Shown here: positions 42,147 to 50,526 of the stretch, piece after piece
How positions within the stretch are numbered: position 1 is the stretch's first letter
Layout: the number at the start of each line of letters is the position of its first letter
Source of the DNA: Streptomyces sp. ISL-98
GTDB taxonomy: Bacteria > Actinomycetota > Actinomycetes > Streptomycetales > Streptomycetaceae
DNA length: 64,000 bases
Assembly: GCF_018614055.1 (NCBI RefSeq)
Contig: NZ_JAGGPB010000074.1
Span: forward strand, 1 to 64,000
Direction: 5' to 3'
Position numbers and translations under genes: made by a program
The notes under the pieces: model-generated
Told to the model about the DNA's origin: nothing
Database searches by the model: none
What the model saw: the letters and a program-made list of their open reading frames with translations, nothing else

Positions 42147-43554
42147 GGGCAGTCGGTCGAGGCGTGGGGGACGTGCGCGGGACCGTCACAGTGACGCGCA
42201 GGCCGTGGGGCTCGTTCGGGGCGTACGACATGGTGCCGCCGACCGCGAGGAGCAGGGCCCGCGAGATGGAGAGGCCGAGGCCCGACCCCTTGACGTTCTG
42301 GTGACGGGTACTGCGCCAGAAGCGGTCGCCGACGCGCTCCAGTTCGTCCTCGGTCAGGCCGGGACCGCCGTCGGCGACGGTGATGGTGCAGGTCTCGCCG
42401 TTCGACGCGACCGCGACGGTGACCTCCTCGCCCTGCGGCGTGAACTTCAGGGCGTTGTCGATCACCGCGTCCAGGGCGCTGGAGAGCGCGACGAGGTCGC
42501 CCCACGCGGTGACGGCCGCCGGGCCCTCGCGCGTGAGGCGTACGCCCTTGTCGTCCGCGAGGGGGCGCCAGGCGGCGACCCGTTCACAGGCCAGCTCGCC
42601 GATGTCGATGAGCTGGAGGTGGGCGGGGGCATGCTCGGCCAGCGCCAGGTCCAGAAGGCTGTCGAGGACCTGGGCGAGGCGCATGCCCTCCGTACGGACG
42701 GAGGCGATCTCCTCGTTCCCCTCGGGGAGTTCGAGGGAGAGGAGCTCGATACGCAGGAGCAGGGCGGCCAGTGGGTTGCGCAGTTGGTGGGAGGCGTCGG
42801 CGACGAAGGCACGCTGCTGCTCCAGCACATCCTCGACGTTGTCCGCCATCTCGTTGAACGACCGGGCCAGGCGTCGGAGTTCCGGTGGACCGCTGCCGGC
42901 TGCCACCCGTGAGTTCATCAGTCCGGTCGCGATGTCGTGGGTGGCCGCGTCCAGGACGCGTACGGGCCTGAGCACCCAGCCGGTCAGCCGGAACGCGGCG
43001 CCGACCGCGACCAGCATCGCCGCGAACTCGCCCGCGGCGATCACCAGCCAGCCACGCATGATCCGCTCGCGCATCTGCCCGGTCGGCGAATCGGTGACCA
43101 CGACCGCGACCACATCGCCGTCCCGTACGACCGGTGAGGCGACTATCAGGCGTCCGTCCTGCCAGGGCCAGACCTGTGCGGGATCGTGGCTGCGGCGCTT
43201 GTAGAGAGCCTCCTGGAAGGCGTCGCCCCCCTCGCCGCCCGTCGGGACGGTCCAGCTCACGGGGGCACTGGCCATGGCATGGCGGTCGCGGTAGAAGACG
43301 CCCGCGTTGATCCCGTACACCTCGCTGTAGCTGGCGAGTTCGGTCTCCAGCGTCCTGCGGCGCTCGTCCTGGCTGCTCTTCTTGCGTTCGGTGACGAACT
43401 GGGCGAGCGCTGCGAAGCGCGCGGTGTCGTCGATCCGGTCGACGACCACCCGCTGCTGCTGGGCCGCGGCCACGCTCACCGCGAGCGGGAAGCCCAGCGC
43501 GAGGAGTATCCCCGCGAGGAGGACGATGAGCAGGGGGAGAAGGCGGGTGCGCAC
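42136..43554 (-). CDS. gluK: Two-component sensor kinase, GluK-like
   Basis: A 472-aa membrane histidine kinase: segment 1 at residues 5-30, an extracellular sensor domain of about 130 residues, segment 2 at 168-188, then HAMP (VLRPVRVLDAATHDIA), HisKA with His256 in DASHQLRNPL, and HATPase (IDNALKFTP, GDRFWRS, GSGLGLSIS). GTG start, 6 bp after the gluR stop, so one operon. The pair is divergent from gluABCD, as the GluR-GluK system described in Streptomyces coelicolor for glutamate sensing; the name is given by that arrangement. Confidence 0.85.
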   Translation of the reverse strand: MRTRLLPLLIVLLAGILLALGFPLAVSVAAAQQQRVVVDRIDDTARFAALAQFVTERKKSSQDERRRTLETELASYSEVYGINAGVFYRDRHAMASAPVSWTVPTGGEGGDAFQEALYKRRSHDPAQVWPWQDGRLIVASPVVRDGDVVAVVVTDSPTGQMRERIMRGWLVIAAGEFAAMLVAVGAAFRLTGWVLRPVRVLDAATHDIATGLMNSRVAAGSGPPELRRLARSFNEMADNVEDVLEQQRAFVADASHQLRNPLAALLLRIELLSLELPEGNEEIASVRTEGMRLAQVLDSLLDLALAEHAPAHLQLIDIGELACERVAAWRPLADDKGVRLTREGPAAVTAWGDLVALSSALDAVIDNALKFTPQGEEVTVAVASNGETCTITVADGGPGLTEDELERVGDRFWRSTRHQNVKGSGLGLSISRALLLAVGGTMSYAPNEPHGLRVTVTVPRTSPTPRPTALTA

Positions 43555-43560
43555 GTGCCG

Positions 43561-44265
43561 TTACGGGCCTTGCACCGCGGCCGGGGCGACGAGCCGGTAG
43601 CCGACGCCGCGCACCGTCTCGATGAGCGCGGGCATCCGCAGCTTGGAGCGCAGGGAGGCCACGTGGACCTCCAGCGTGCGTCCCGTGCCTTCCCAACTCG
43701 TGCGCCACACCTCGCTGATGATCTGTTCCCGGCGGAAGACGACGCCGGGACGCTGGGCGAGGAGAGCAAGCAGGTCGAATTCCTTGCGGGTCAGCTGGAC
43801 CTCGCTGCCGGCGACGCTGACGCGGCGCGTGGGCAGTTCGATGTGTACGGACCCGAGCCGCAGGGCAGGGTCGGCGGCGGGCGCCGGTGCGTCGCCCGTC
43901 GTCTTGCGGCGGCTGACCGCGTGGATACGGGCGAGCAGTTCACCGGTGTCGTACGGCTTGACGACGTAGTCGTCGGCGCCGAGGTTGAGGCCGTGAATGC
44001 GGGAGCGCACGTCCGCCCGCGCGGTGACCATGATCACGGGGGTGTCGGTGCGCTTACGGATCTTGCCGCACACCTCGTAGCCGTCCTGGTCGGGCAGCCC
44101 GAGATCGAGCAGTACGACACCGAACGGTTCCTTCTCGGCAGGCAGCAGTGCCTGGAGCGCCTCCTCGCCGCTGCGGGCGTGGACGACCTGGAAGCCGTGT
44201 CTGGCGAGGATGGCGGAGAGGGCCGCGGCGACGTGGTTGTCGTCCTCGACGAGCAGCAGTCTCAT
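43561..44265 (-). CDS. gluR: OmpR-family response regulator, GluR-like
   Basis: A 234-aa regulator: receiver domain with acidic pocket in LLLVEDD, phosphoacceptor Asp54 in VVLLDLGLPD and Lys in YVVKPYD; then a winged helix (RKEFDLLALLAQRPGVVF, RTLEVHVASLRSKL, ETVRGVGYRL). ATG 44263-44265 follows GGAGGGGG. It is divergent from gluA across 260 bp with repeated CGTTAYG elements, which are the best candidates for its binding sites. Confidence 0.88.
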   Translation of the reverse strand: MRLLLVEDDNHVAAALSAILARHGFQVVHARSGEEALQALLPAEKEPFGVVLLDLGLPDQDGYEVCGKIRKRTDTPVIMVTARADVRSRIHGLNLGADDYVVKPYDTGELLARIHAVSRRKTTGDAPAPAADPALRLGSVHIELPTRRVSVAGSEVQLTRKEFDLLALLAQRPGVVFRREQIISEVWRTSWEGTGRTLEVHVASLRSKLRMPALIETVRGVGYRLVAPAAVQGP

Positions 44266-44353
44266 GGGCCCCCCTCCGGTGGAATTGATGAACTGTTCGT
44301 GAATGCTCTCAGTGCATCCACGCCGATCCGTCACGGTCCAGTCAAGGCCCTTC

Positions 44354-44480
44354 CCGTTACGGGCATGTTCCGTTATGGAGCCGTATCCCCGCCGGGAGTC
44401 CTGTTCACGCGGAGTGTCCGGTTGCAGCCGGATCGTTATGCTCAATTTCCGCTCAGATGTAATGACGCTGGTCGTAACGG
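44354..44480. promoter_or_regulatory. Repeated CGTTAYG elements, candidate GluR sites
   Basis: CCGTTACGG (44354-44362), CCGTTATGG (44370-44378), CGTTATG (44434-44440) and, on the other strand, CCGTTACG (complement of 44473-44480). The first two are spaced 16 bp apart. The last overlaps the gluA promoter spacer. Function as operators is inferred. Confidence 0.45.
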
Positions 44481-44491
44481 CTGACTAGGGT
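44462..44491 (+). promoter_or_regulatory. Candidate gluABCD promoter
   Basis: The -10 TAGGGT (44486-44491) is the usual Streptomyces vegetative form. The -35 ATGACG (44462-44467) has one mismatch to TTGACG, with an 18-bp spacer. Just downstream, GTCCTCC (44490-44496) can pair with GGAGGAC (44505-44511) in the leader. Confidence 0.5.
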
Positions 44492-44525
44492 CCTCCCCAA
44501 CCGAGGAGGACGGAGCAAGAAGCCG

Positions 44526-45311
44526 ATGAGCGGAGTTTCAGTGACCAAGGCCGCCGAGGACGCTGCCCCCGCAGCCGACGACCTGGTCGTGCTGAGCAAC
44601 GTCAACAAGCACTTCGGCGCGCTGCATGTGCTCCAGGACATCGATCTGACCATCGCCAGTGGCGAGGTCGTGGTCGTCATCGGACCCTCCGGGTCCGGAA
44701 AGTCCACGCTGTGCCGCACCATCAACCGCCTGGAGACGATCGACTCCGGCGCGATCTCGATCGACGGGAAGCCGCTGCCCCAGGAGGGCAAGGAGCTCGC
44801 CCGGCTGCGTGCCGACGTCGGCATGGTCTTCCAGTCGTTCAATCTCTTCGCACACAAGACGGTGCTGGAGAACGTCACGCTGGGCCAGATAAAGGTCCGC
44901 AAGACGGACAAGAAGGCGGCCGAGGAGAAGGCGCGCGCCCTGCTCGACCGGGTGGGTGTCGGCTCGCAGGCGGACAAGTACCCGGCACAGCTCTCGGGTG
45001 GCCAGCAGCAACGTGTGGCGATCGCACGGGCGTTGGCCATGGATCCCAAGGTCATGCTCTTCGACGAGCCCACTTCGGCGCTCGACCCGGAGATGATCAA
45101 CGAGGTGCTGGAAGCCATGCAGCAGCTGGCGCGCGACGGAATGACGATGGTGGTCGTCACCCACGAGATGGGCTTCGCACGCTCGGCCGCCAACCGTGTC
45201 GTCTTCATGGCGGACGGCAAGATCGTCGAAGAAGCCACACCGGACCAGTTCTTCAGCAACCCGCGCAGCGACCGGGCCAAGGACTTCCTGTCGAAGATCC
45301 TTCACCACTGA
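44526..45311 (+). CDS. gluA: Glutamate ABC transporter ATP-binding protein
   Basis: A 261-aa polar amino acid ABC ATPase: Walker A GPSGSGKSTLC, Q-loop VFQSFNLF, signature LSGGQQQRVAIARAL, Walker B VMLFDEPTSALD and the switch His in VVTHEMGFA. About 20 residues precede the conserved core (VVLSNVNKHFGALHVL). Energises glutamate import with GluB, GluC and GluD. First gene of the operon; gluB begins 34 bp after its stop. Confidence 0.95.
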   Translation: MSGVSVTKAAEDAAPAADDLVVLSNVNKHFGALHVLQDIDLTIASGEVVVVIGPSGSGKSTLCRTINRLETIDSGAISIDGKPLPQEGKELARLRADVGMVFQSFNLFAHKTVLENVTLGQIKVRKTDKKAAEEKARALLDRVGVGSQADKYPAQLSGGQQQRVAIARALAMDPKVMLFDEPTSALDPEMINEVLEAMQQLARDGMTMVVVTHEMGFARSAANRVVFMADGKIVEEATPDQFFSNPRSDRAKDFLSKILHH

Positions 45312-45345
45312 CGACCAACGACCTACGACAAAAGGGATGTTCACG

Positions 45346-46260
45346 ATGAAGCTCCGCAAGACGGCCGCTGTTGCCATTGCTGTGCTCGCGCTGACCGCGA
45401 CCGCCTGTGGCGGCGAGTCCGGTACGGCCGGTGACAAGCCGAAGGACCCGACCGGCGGCAAGGACGCCCCCAAGCTGCCGACGTACACGGTCGCCAAGGA
45501 CGTCAAGCTCGACTCGCCGACCCTGAAGAAGGCCCAGAAGGCCGGCAAGATCACCTTCGGCGCGAAGAACGACCAGCCGTACCTCGGCTTCGAGGACACC
45601 AACGGCAAGCGCTCCGGCTTCGACATCGAGATCGCCAAGATGGTCGCCGCCGACCTCGGCTTCTCGGCCGACCAGATCAGCTTCAAGACGGTCGACTCCG
45701 GTGTCCGTGAGACGACCATCTCGAAGGGTGACGTCGACCTCTACGTCGGTACGTACACGATCAACGACGAGCGCAAGAAGCAGGTCGGCTTCGCCGGTCC
45801 GTACTTCATGGCGGGCGCCGACCTCCTGGTCCGCAAGGACGAGAAGACGATCACCGGACCCGACTCCCTCAAGGGCAAGAAGGTCTGCTCGATCGTCGGC
45901 TCCACTCCGCTCCAGGAGATCAAGAAGCCGAAGTACGGCGCGAAGGCCACCGAGCTGTCGAAGTACTCCGAGTGCGTGCAGCAGCTCATCAACAACGAGG
46001 TCGACGCCGTCACGACCGACGACGCGATCCTCAAGGGCTACGCCGCCCAGCGTCCGACGAAGCTCAAGGTGGTCGGCAAGCCGTTCACCAAGGAGCCGTA
46101 CGGCATCGGCATGAGCAAGGACGACAAGGTGCTGCGCGAGGCGGTCTCCAAGGCCCTCGAGGCGCACATCAAGAACGGCGACTACAAGAAGGCGTACGAC
46201 GCGACGCTCGGCCTGTCCGGCTCCGCGTTCACCGAGCCGCCGGCGCTCGAGCGCTACTGA
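45346..46260 (+). CDS. gluB: Glutamate ABC transporter substrate-binding lipoprotein
   Basis: A 304-aa extracellular lipoprotein: signal KTAAVAIAVLALTATACGG with lipobox TAC, then the type 3 binding fold (KITFGAKNDQPYLGFEDTNG, GFDIEIAKMVAADLGF, DLYVGTYTINDERKK, VCSIVGSTPLQEI). ATG 45346 has AAAGGGA at 8-nt spacing and is preferred to ATG 45337. A stable hairpin follows the stop, before gluC, which would favour higher expression of GluB than of the permeases. Confidence 0.95.
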   Translation: MKLRKTAAVAIAVLALTATACGGESGTAGDKPKDPTGGKDAPKLPTYTVAKDVKLDSPTLKKAQKAGKITFGAKNDQPYLGFEDTNGKRSGFDIEIAKMVAADLGFSADQISFKTVDSGVRETTISKGDVDLYVGTYTINDERKKQVGFAGPYFMAGADLLVRKDEKTITGPDSLKGKKVCSIVGSTPLQEIKKPKYGAKATELSKYSECVQQLINNEVDAVTTDDAILKGYAAQRPTKLKVVGKPFTKEPYGIGMSKDDKVLREAVSKALEAHIKNGDYKKAYDATLGLSGSAFTEPPALERY

Positions 46261-46289
46261 TACCGCCGACTTCGGTGGTGACCTACCGG

Positions 46290-46322
46290 GCCCCGTACGC
46301 GCTTGAGGGGAGCGTACGGGGC
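46290..46322 (+). promoter_or_regulatory. Intercistronic hairpin between gluB and gluC
   Basis: GCCCCGTACGC (46290-46300) pairs perfectly with GCGTACGGGGC (46312-46322), loop 11 nt. Located in the 106-bp gap after the binding-protein gene, it may stabilise the gluAB message or partly terminate it. Confidence 0.75.
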
Positions 46323-46366
46323 GCGGTGTCCCCTGCCCGTCCGCTGCCGCCCACGAGGACTTCCCC

Positions 46367-47014
46367 GTGAATGTATTGCTCGACCACTTGCCGGAGTTCC
46401 GTGACGGTTTCATAGGAACCGTGCTGCTGACCGCCGCCAGTGCGCTGCTCGCGATGGTGCTCGGCGTCGTGATGGCCGGCTTCCGCGTCTCTCCCGTACC
46501 GCCCCTGCGATTCTTCGGCACCGCCTGGGTCACGCTCTTCCGCAACACCCCGCTGACGCTGCTGTTCCTCGTCGCCTGGTTCGTGGTGCCCGCCGTCTTC
46601 GGCTCCGGCATGAACCCGTGGACGAAGGCTCTGCTGGCGCTCGGCTTCTACACCTCCGCGTTCGTCTGCGAGGCCGTCAGGTCCGGTGTCAGTACGGTGC
46701 CGCTCGGCCAGGCCGAGGCCGCCCGCTCGCTGGGCATGACCTTCTTCCAGACGCTGCGCATGATCGTCCTGCCGCAGGCAACCCGCACCGTGATCCCGCC
46801 GCTGAGCAGCATCTTCATCGCCCTCACCAAGAACTCGGCGATCGCGGGCGCCTTCAGCGTCACCGAGCTCTTCGGTGTCCAGAAGCTGCTGAGCGACAAG
46901 GGCTTCGCCATCGCCCCCATCTTCCTCTGGGTAGCCCTCGGCTACCTGGTCGTCACCTTCACCATCAGCGGTCTCTTCCGGCTGCTCGAGCGGCGCCTGG
47001 AGGTCGCACGATGA
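46367..47014 (+). CDS. gluC: Glutamate ABC transporter permease GluC
   Basis: A 215-aa inner membrane permease of the HisMQ type. The EAA loop is visible (CEAVRSGVSTVPLGQAEAARS LGMTF, interrupted here for length), with membrane segments before and after. GTG 46367 follows GAGGAC. Its stop overlaps the gluD start as ATGA, so the two permeases are translationally coupled, as expected for a heterodimer. Confidence 0.93.
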   Translation: MNVLLDHLPEFRDGFIGTVLLTAASALLAMVLGVVMAGFRVSPVPPLRFFGTAWVTLFRNTPLTLLFLVAWFVVPAVFGSGMNPWTKALLALGFYTSAFVCEAVRSGVSTVPLGQAEAARSLGMTFFQTLRMIVLPQATRTVIPPLSSIFIALTKNSAIAGAFSVTELFGVQKLLSDKGFAIAPIFLWVALGYLVVTFTISGLFRLLERRLEVAR

Positions 47015-47976
47015 GTTCGAGCGTCCTGTACGACGCCCCGGGTCCCAACGCCCGGGTACGCAACCGCATCTACACCGTGGTCGGCTCCCTGCTGGTTCTG
47101 GGGCTGATCGGGTTCGCGGTCTTCCGTCTCGCGGACCGGGGTTACTTCGCCTCCGAGATGTGGGCCATCTTCAACAACGCCGGCGTGCGGGCGAACATCC
47201 GCGACGGCATCCTCTCGACTCTGCAGGTCTTCGTGGTGGCGGCGGTCCTGTCGCTGGTGCTCGGTGTCCTGCTGGCCGTGGCGCGGCTGTCAGACCACCG
47301 GGCAGTGAGCGCGGTGGCCACCGGGTTCATCGAGCTGTTCCGGGCCGTCCCGCTGCTGATCACGATCTACGCGCTGTGGGTCCTGTTCCTCACGTACAAG
47401 GACAGCCTCGGCTTCATCGGTGAGAGCTCGGCGTACTGGGCGCTGGTCATCGGTCTGACGGTCTACAACGCGTGTGTCCAGGCCGAGGTGCTCAGGGCCG
47501 GTGTCAACGCCGTGCCCAAGGGGCAGGTCGAGGCGGCGTACGCGCTGGGTCTGCGCAAGTCGCAGGTCATGACGATGCTGCTGATCCCGCAGGCCGTACG
47601 GTCGATGCTGCCGACGATCATCAGCCAGCTGGTCGTGACCCTCAAGGACACCTCGCTCGGCTACATCATCACGTACGCGGAGCTGCTGTACGCGGCGCGG
47701 ACGATGGCCAACAACATCATCGTCAACGACGACAATCCTTACGTCCCTGTCGTCATCGTCGTCGGCGCAATCTATGTCGCGATGTGCATGGCGCTGTCCT
47801 CGCTCGCTACCTGGATCGAGAAGCGTGGCCGCCGTGCCAAGACCGGCATCATGCCGGCCGCGGCCGCCGAACCGCTGGAGGCTCCCGGAGTGCTTGACGC
47901 CGGTGGCGGTCCGCTCGGACCACATGTGGAGGGCGGGTCCGAAGGGACCGACGGGCCTGTCGGCAAGAAGAACTGA
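47011..47976 (+). CDS. gluD: Glutamate ABC transporter permease GluD
   Basis: A 321-aa permease with five to six membrane segments, the EAA loop in QAEVLRAGVNAVPKGQVEAA, YALGLRKSQ, and an extended cytoplasmic C-terminal tail of about 55 residues rich in Ala, Gly and Pro (MPAAAAEPLEAPGV and on). ATG 47011 overlaps gluC. A terminator follows the stop by 9 bp and ends the operon. Confidence 0.93.
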   Translation: MSSSVLYDAPGPNARVRNRIYTVVGSLLVLGLIGFAVFRLADRGYFASEMWAIFNNAGVRANIRDGILSTLQVFVVAAVLSLVLGVLLAVARLSDHRAVSAVATGFIELFRAVPLLITIYALWVLFLTYKDSLGFIGESSAYWALVIGLTVYNACVQAEVLRAGVNAVPKGQVEAAYALGLRKSQVMTMLLIPQAVRSMLPTIISQLVVTLKDTSLGYIITYAELLYAARTMANNIIVNDDNPYVPVVIVVGAIYVAMCMALSSLATWIEKRGRRAKTGIMPAAAAEPLEAPGVLDAGGGPLGPHVEGGSEGTDGPVGKKN

Positions 47977-47984
47977 CGAAATGT

Positions 47985-48012
47985 GAGGCAGCGGCCACCG
48001 CGCCGCTGCCTC
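47985..48012 (+). terminator. gluABCD terminator
   Basis: GAGGCAGCGGC (47985-47995) pairs perfectly with GCCGCTGCCTC (48002-48012), loop CACCGC, followed by TGTCACTT. Confidence 0.9.
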
Positions 48013-48119
48013 TGTCACTTGACGCACGCACCCGCAGTGGGTTGCATACGTTCTGTGATCGTGCACCGGGTTCCACCTGCCACTTCCCAGATGTCCGTAC
48101 GGACAGGAGGGGACGCGCC

Positions 48120-49784
48120 GTGGACCCGGTGATTGTCGTTGGTGCCGGTCCCGTCGGACTGGCACTTTCCCTTGCCCTCGCCGCCCAGGGTGTCCCCTCT
48201 GTGGTGCTCGACGAGGGGCCGGGCAAGAACGAGCCTCGTACGGCCCGTACGGCCGTCCTGCGGCCGGACACCGCGGACCTGGTCGAGCGGCTCGGCTGCA
48301 CCACTGTCCGTGACGGTGGGGCGCGCTGGGCCGGATGGCGGTCCATGCGGCGCAATCAGGACGTCAGGCGGGTGGAATTTGGCGAGGGCGGCGAGCCCTC
48401 ACCCCTGCATCTCCCACAGCACGACCTGACGCGCGGGCTGCGCGCCGCTGCCGCGATGCAGGAGCTCGTGCAGATCGTGCCGCAAGGCCGCCTCGACACC
48501 ATCGAGCAGGACGACAGCGGCATCACCGCGCACACCCGCGAACCCGGGGCCACCTGGTGGCGCGGCAGTTTCCTGGTCGGGTGCGACGGGGCGAGGTCGA
48601 CGGTGCGCAAGCTCCTCGACATCCGTTTCCCCGGGCGTACGGCGGTGGAACGGCATGCCGTAGCCGCGCTGCGTACGGAACTGCCCTGGCCCGACGAAGC
48701 GTTGCTGCACCGGCTGCCGCCGTGGCGCACGGGCGGCCAGGAAGTCACCGCCCGTCCCCTGCCGGACGGTGTGTGGCGGCTGGACTGGCTGCTGCCCGCC
48801 CGTGGCGAACTCGTCACGCCCGAAGCCCTGGTGACGCGGGTACGGGACACGCTGGGCGGCTGGTGCGGCGAGACACCCCCGTACGACCTGATCGACACCG
48901 GCGTGTACACGCTCCACCACCGGCTGGCCCGCCGCTGGCGTGTGGGCCGGGCGTTCCTCGCCGGGGAGGCAGCCCATCTGCTCGGCGCGCTCGGTACGCA
49001 GGGGCTCGACGAGGGGCTGCGGGACATCGACAACCTGGCCTGGAAGCTGGCGCAGGCCTGGCACCTGGGGGCGTCGGAAACGCTGCTCGACAGTTACCAG
49101 GCGGAGCGGCGCACATCGGTAGCCTCGCGCCTGCGCGCCGCCGACCAGGCGCTGCCGATCCTGCGGCGGAGCGGTGGCCTGCGTACGTACCTGCCGGGTA
49201 CGGCGCGAGGGCACGACTCCCTGCTCACGGACGGGCACCTGGGGCGCGGCGCTCTGGGTGCGCCCCCCGAGTACACGCGCTCCCCTCTGGCACCCCCGCA
49301 CGCCGAGGCGCAGACGCTGGTCGGCACGCCCCTGGGGGCTCCCGTAGCGGACGTACGGGCGACGGCTCCCGACGGCACTACGGTGCGACTGCGGGACCGG
49401 CTGGGGCGCGGGCGGCTGCTGGTGACGCTGGTCGCGCCGGGCACGGGCGTATGGGACCGGCGGCACTGGATGACGGCGGGGGTCATGCCCCGGCTGGCCG
49501 CGGCGGTGACGGCGCTGCCTGTACGGGCGGAGCTGCTGGTGACCGAGAGCTACCCGGGGGCGTCGGCGCACACGGTGCTGCTCGTACGGCCCGACGGGCA
49601 TCTGGTCGCGGCGTTCCACGGGGTGCGGCCCGCCGAGCTGTACGCGGCGGCGGACGCGACGCGCGGGGGCTCACCGGCGCCGTCGGCACAGGCTCCGCCG
49701 CGCTCGGGGCTTCCCGAGCAGTCGGCGCCCTCCGACCAAATGGACCGGACCGACCGGACCGACCGGACTGCGGACATCAATTGA
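48120..49784 (+). CDS. FAD-dependent aromatic-type monooxygenase
   Basis: A 554-aa flavin hydroxylase of the PHBH class. FAD motifs are VVGAGPVGLALSLALAAQG at the N-terminus, LVGCDGARSTVRKLL (DG motif) and FLAGEAAHLLGALGTQGLDEG, where the usual GD is GE. A thioredoxin-like C-terminal domain (about residues 430-510) is of the type seen in polyketide-tailoring and phenol hydroxylases. GTG 48120 with GGAGGGGACG. The C-terminus ends in a DRT triplet repeat. There is no biosynthetic cluster around it, so the substrate is unknown. Confidence 0.88.
   Translation: MDPVIVVGAGPVGLALSLALAAQGVPSVVLDEGPGKNEPRTARTAVLRPDTADLVERLGCTTVRDGGARWAGWRSMRRNQDVRRVEFGEGGEPSPLHLPQHDLTRGLRAAAAMQELVQIVPQGRLDTIEQDDSGITAHTREPGATWWRGSFLVGCDGARSTVRKLLDIRFPGRTAVERHAVAALRTELPWPDEALLHRLPPWRTGGQEVTARPLPDGVWRLDWLLPARGELVTPEALVTRVRDTLGGWCGETPPYDLIDTGVYTLHHRLARRWRVGRAFLAGEAAHLLGALGTQGLDEGLRDIDNLAWKLAQAWHLGASETLLDSYQAERRTSVASRLRAADQALPILRRSGGLRTYLPGTARGHDSLLTDGHLGRGALGAPPEYTRSPLAPPHAEAQTLVGTPLGAPVADVRATAPDGTTVRLRDRLGRGRLLVTLVAPGTGVWDRRHWMTAGVMPRLAAAVTALPVRAELLVTESYPGASAHTVLLVRPDGHLVAAFHGVRPAELYAAADATRGGSPAPSAQAPPRSGLPEQSAPSDQMDRTDRTDRTADIN
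49743..49769 (+). repeat. Three tandem 9-bp repeats in a coding end
   Basis: GACCGGACC occurs three times in tandem (last copy ends in T), encoding Asp-Arg-Thr three times at the very C-terminus of the monooxygenase. A likely slippage site. Confidence 0.85.
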
Positions 49785-49816
49785 CCGTCACAGGCGTGCA
49801 TGGTGTACTCCGGAGC

Positions 49817-49903
49817 GTGACCGACACCAATGTGCGCCTGTGGCGGAGGGTCCATATGGACCTCGTCCGCTATGCGGGCTGCGTGTGTCGTCCGTCCTGC
49901 TGA
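49817..49903 (+). CDS. Cysteine-rich leader peptide (putative attenuator)
   Basis: A 28-codon reading frame with GTG start 49817 (an in-frame GTG lies at 49796). It ends MDLVRYAGCVCRPSC-stop, with three Cys codons in the last seven. The WRR-x-H-M-D-L-x-R...C pattern matches the short cis-acting leader peptides found in front of sulfur genes in actinobacteria. It stops 77 bp before the cysteine dioxygenase start. Cysteine-starved ribosomes would pause on the Cys codons and change the downstream RNA fold or Rho access. The peptide is seen; the mechanism is inferred. Confidence 0.75.
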   Translation: MTDTNVRLWRRVHMDLVRYAGCVCRPSC

Positions 49904-49980
49904 TTCGCCTTCTCTCCCCGCGCTGTGCCGTGCCGTTTTCCGGCCGCGCGTTCCTGCGAACTGCCTCAGGACGGTCCCCT

Positions 49981-50526
49981 GTGTCTTCTCCCGTACGTAC
50001 ATCTGCCGTGCCCGAACCCGCGGCCCGAAGTGCGGCACCCTCCGCCGCAGAACTGCTCGAATTCGTGCGCCGTACCGCCGCGGACGCCGCACTCGTGGCC
50101 TCCCTTCCACTCGATCCCCAGGGGCGCACATGGTCGCGTCTCGAAGGCCCGGGTGGGAGCGAGGCCTGGCTGATCGGCTGGCCACCCGGCACAGGCACCG
50201 GCTGGCACGACCACGGCGGCTCGCAGGGTGCGTTCGCCACCGCGGCCGGCTCACTGCGCGAGGAGTCCCTCGCGGCGCGCATCCCGACGGAGGGCTGGAA
50301 AACGCTTGAACTGGCCGACGGGGTGGACCGGGAACGGCTGCTGACCGCCGGCCGGGGACGGGCCTTCGGCGCCCACCATGTGCACCAGGTGCTGAACAAG
50401 TCGACGGACGAGCACGCCGTCTCGGTGCACGCGTACTACCCGCCGCTGCCGATGATGCGGCGCTACAGCCGTACGGGCGCCGTACTCCGCTTGGAGCACG
50501 TCGAGCGTCCGGAGGAGTGGCAGTGA
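49981..50526 (+). CDS. Cysteine dioxygenase family protein
   Basis: A 181-aa cupin thiol dioxygenase, which oxidises cysteine (or a similar thiol) to the sulfinate with Fe(II). The iron ligands are visible: two histidines in TGTGWHDHGGSQGAF and the third in GAHHVHQVLN. GTG 49981 was chosen because everything upstream is unlike the family; its ribosome site (AGGACGG) is poor. Its stop overlaps the rhodanese start as GTGA, so the two are made together. The cysteine leader peptide upstream supports a cysteine-linked role. Confidence 0.88.
   Translation: MSSPVRTSAVPEPAARSAAPSAAELLEFVRRTAADAALVASLPLDPQGRTWSRLEGPGGSEAWLIGWPPGTGTGWHDHGGSQGAFATAAGSLREESLAARIPTEGWKTLELADGVDRERLLTAGRGRAFGAHHVHQVLNKSTDEHAVSVHAYYPPLPMMRRYSRTGAVLRLEHVERPEEWQ

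Noticed and set aside
48120..49784. Polyketide tailoring gene of a biosynthetic cluster
   Set aside because: The monooxygenase family fits, but no synthase, regulator or other tailoring genes are near it.
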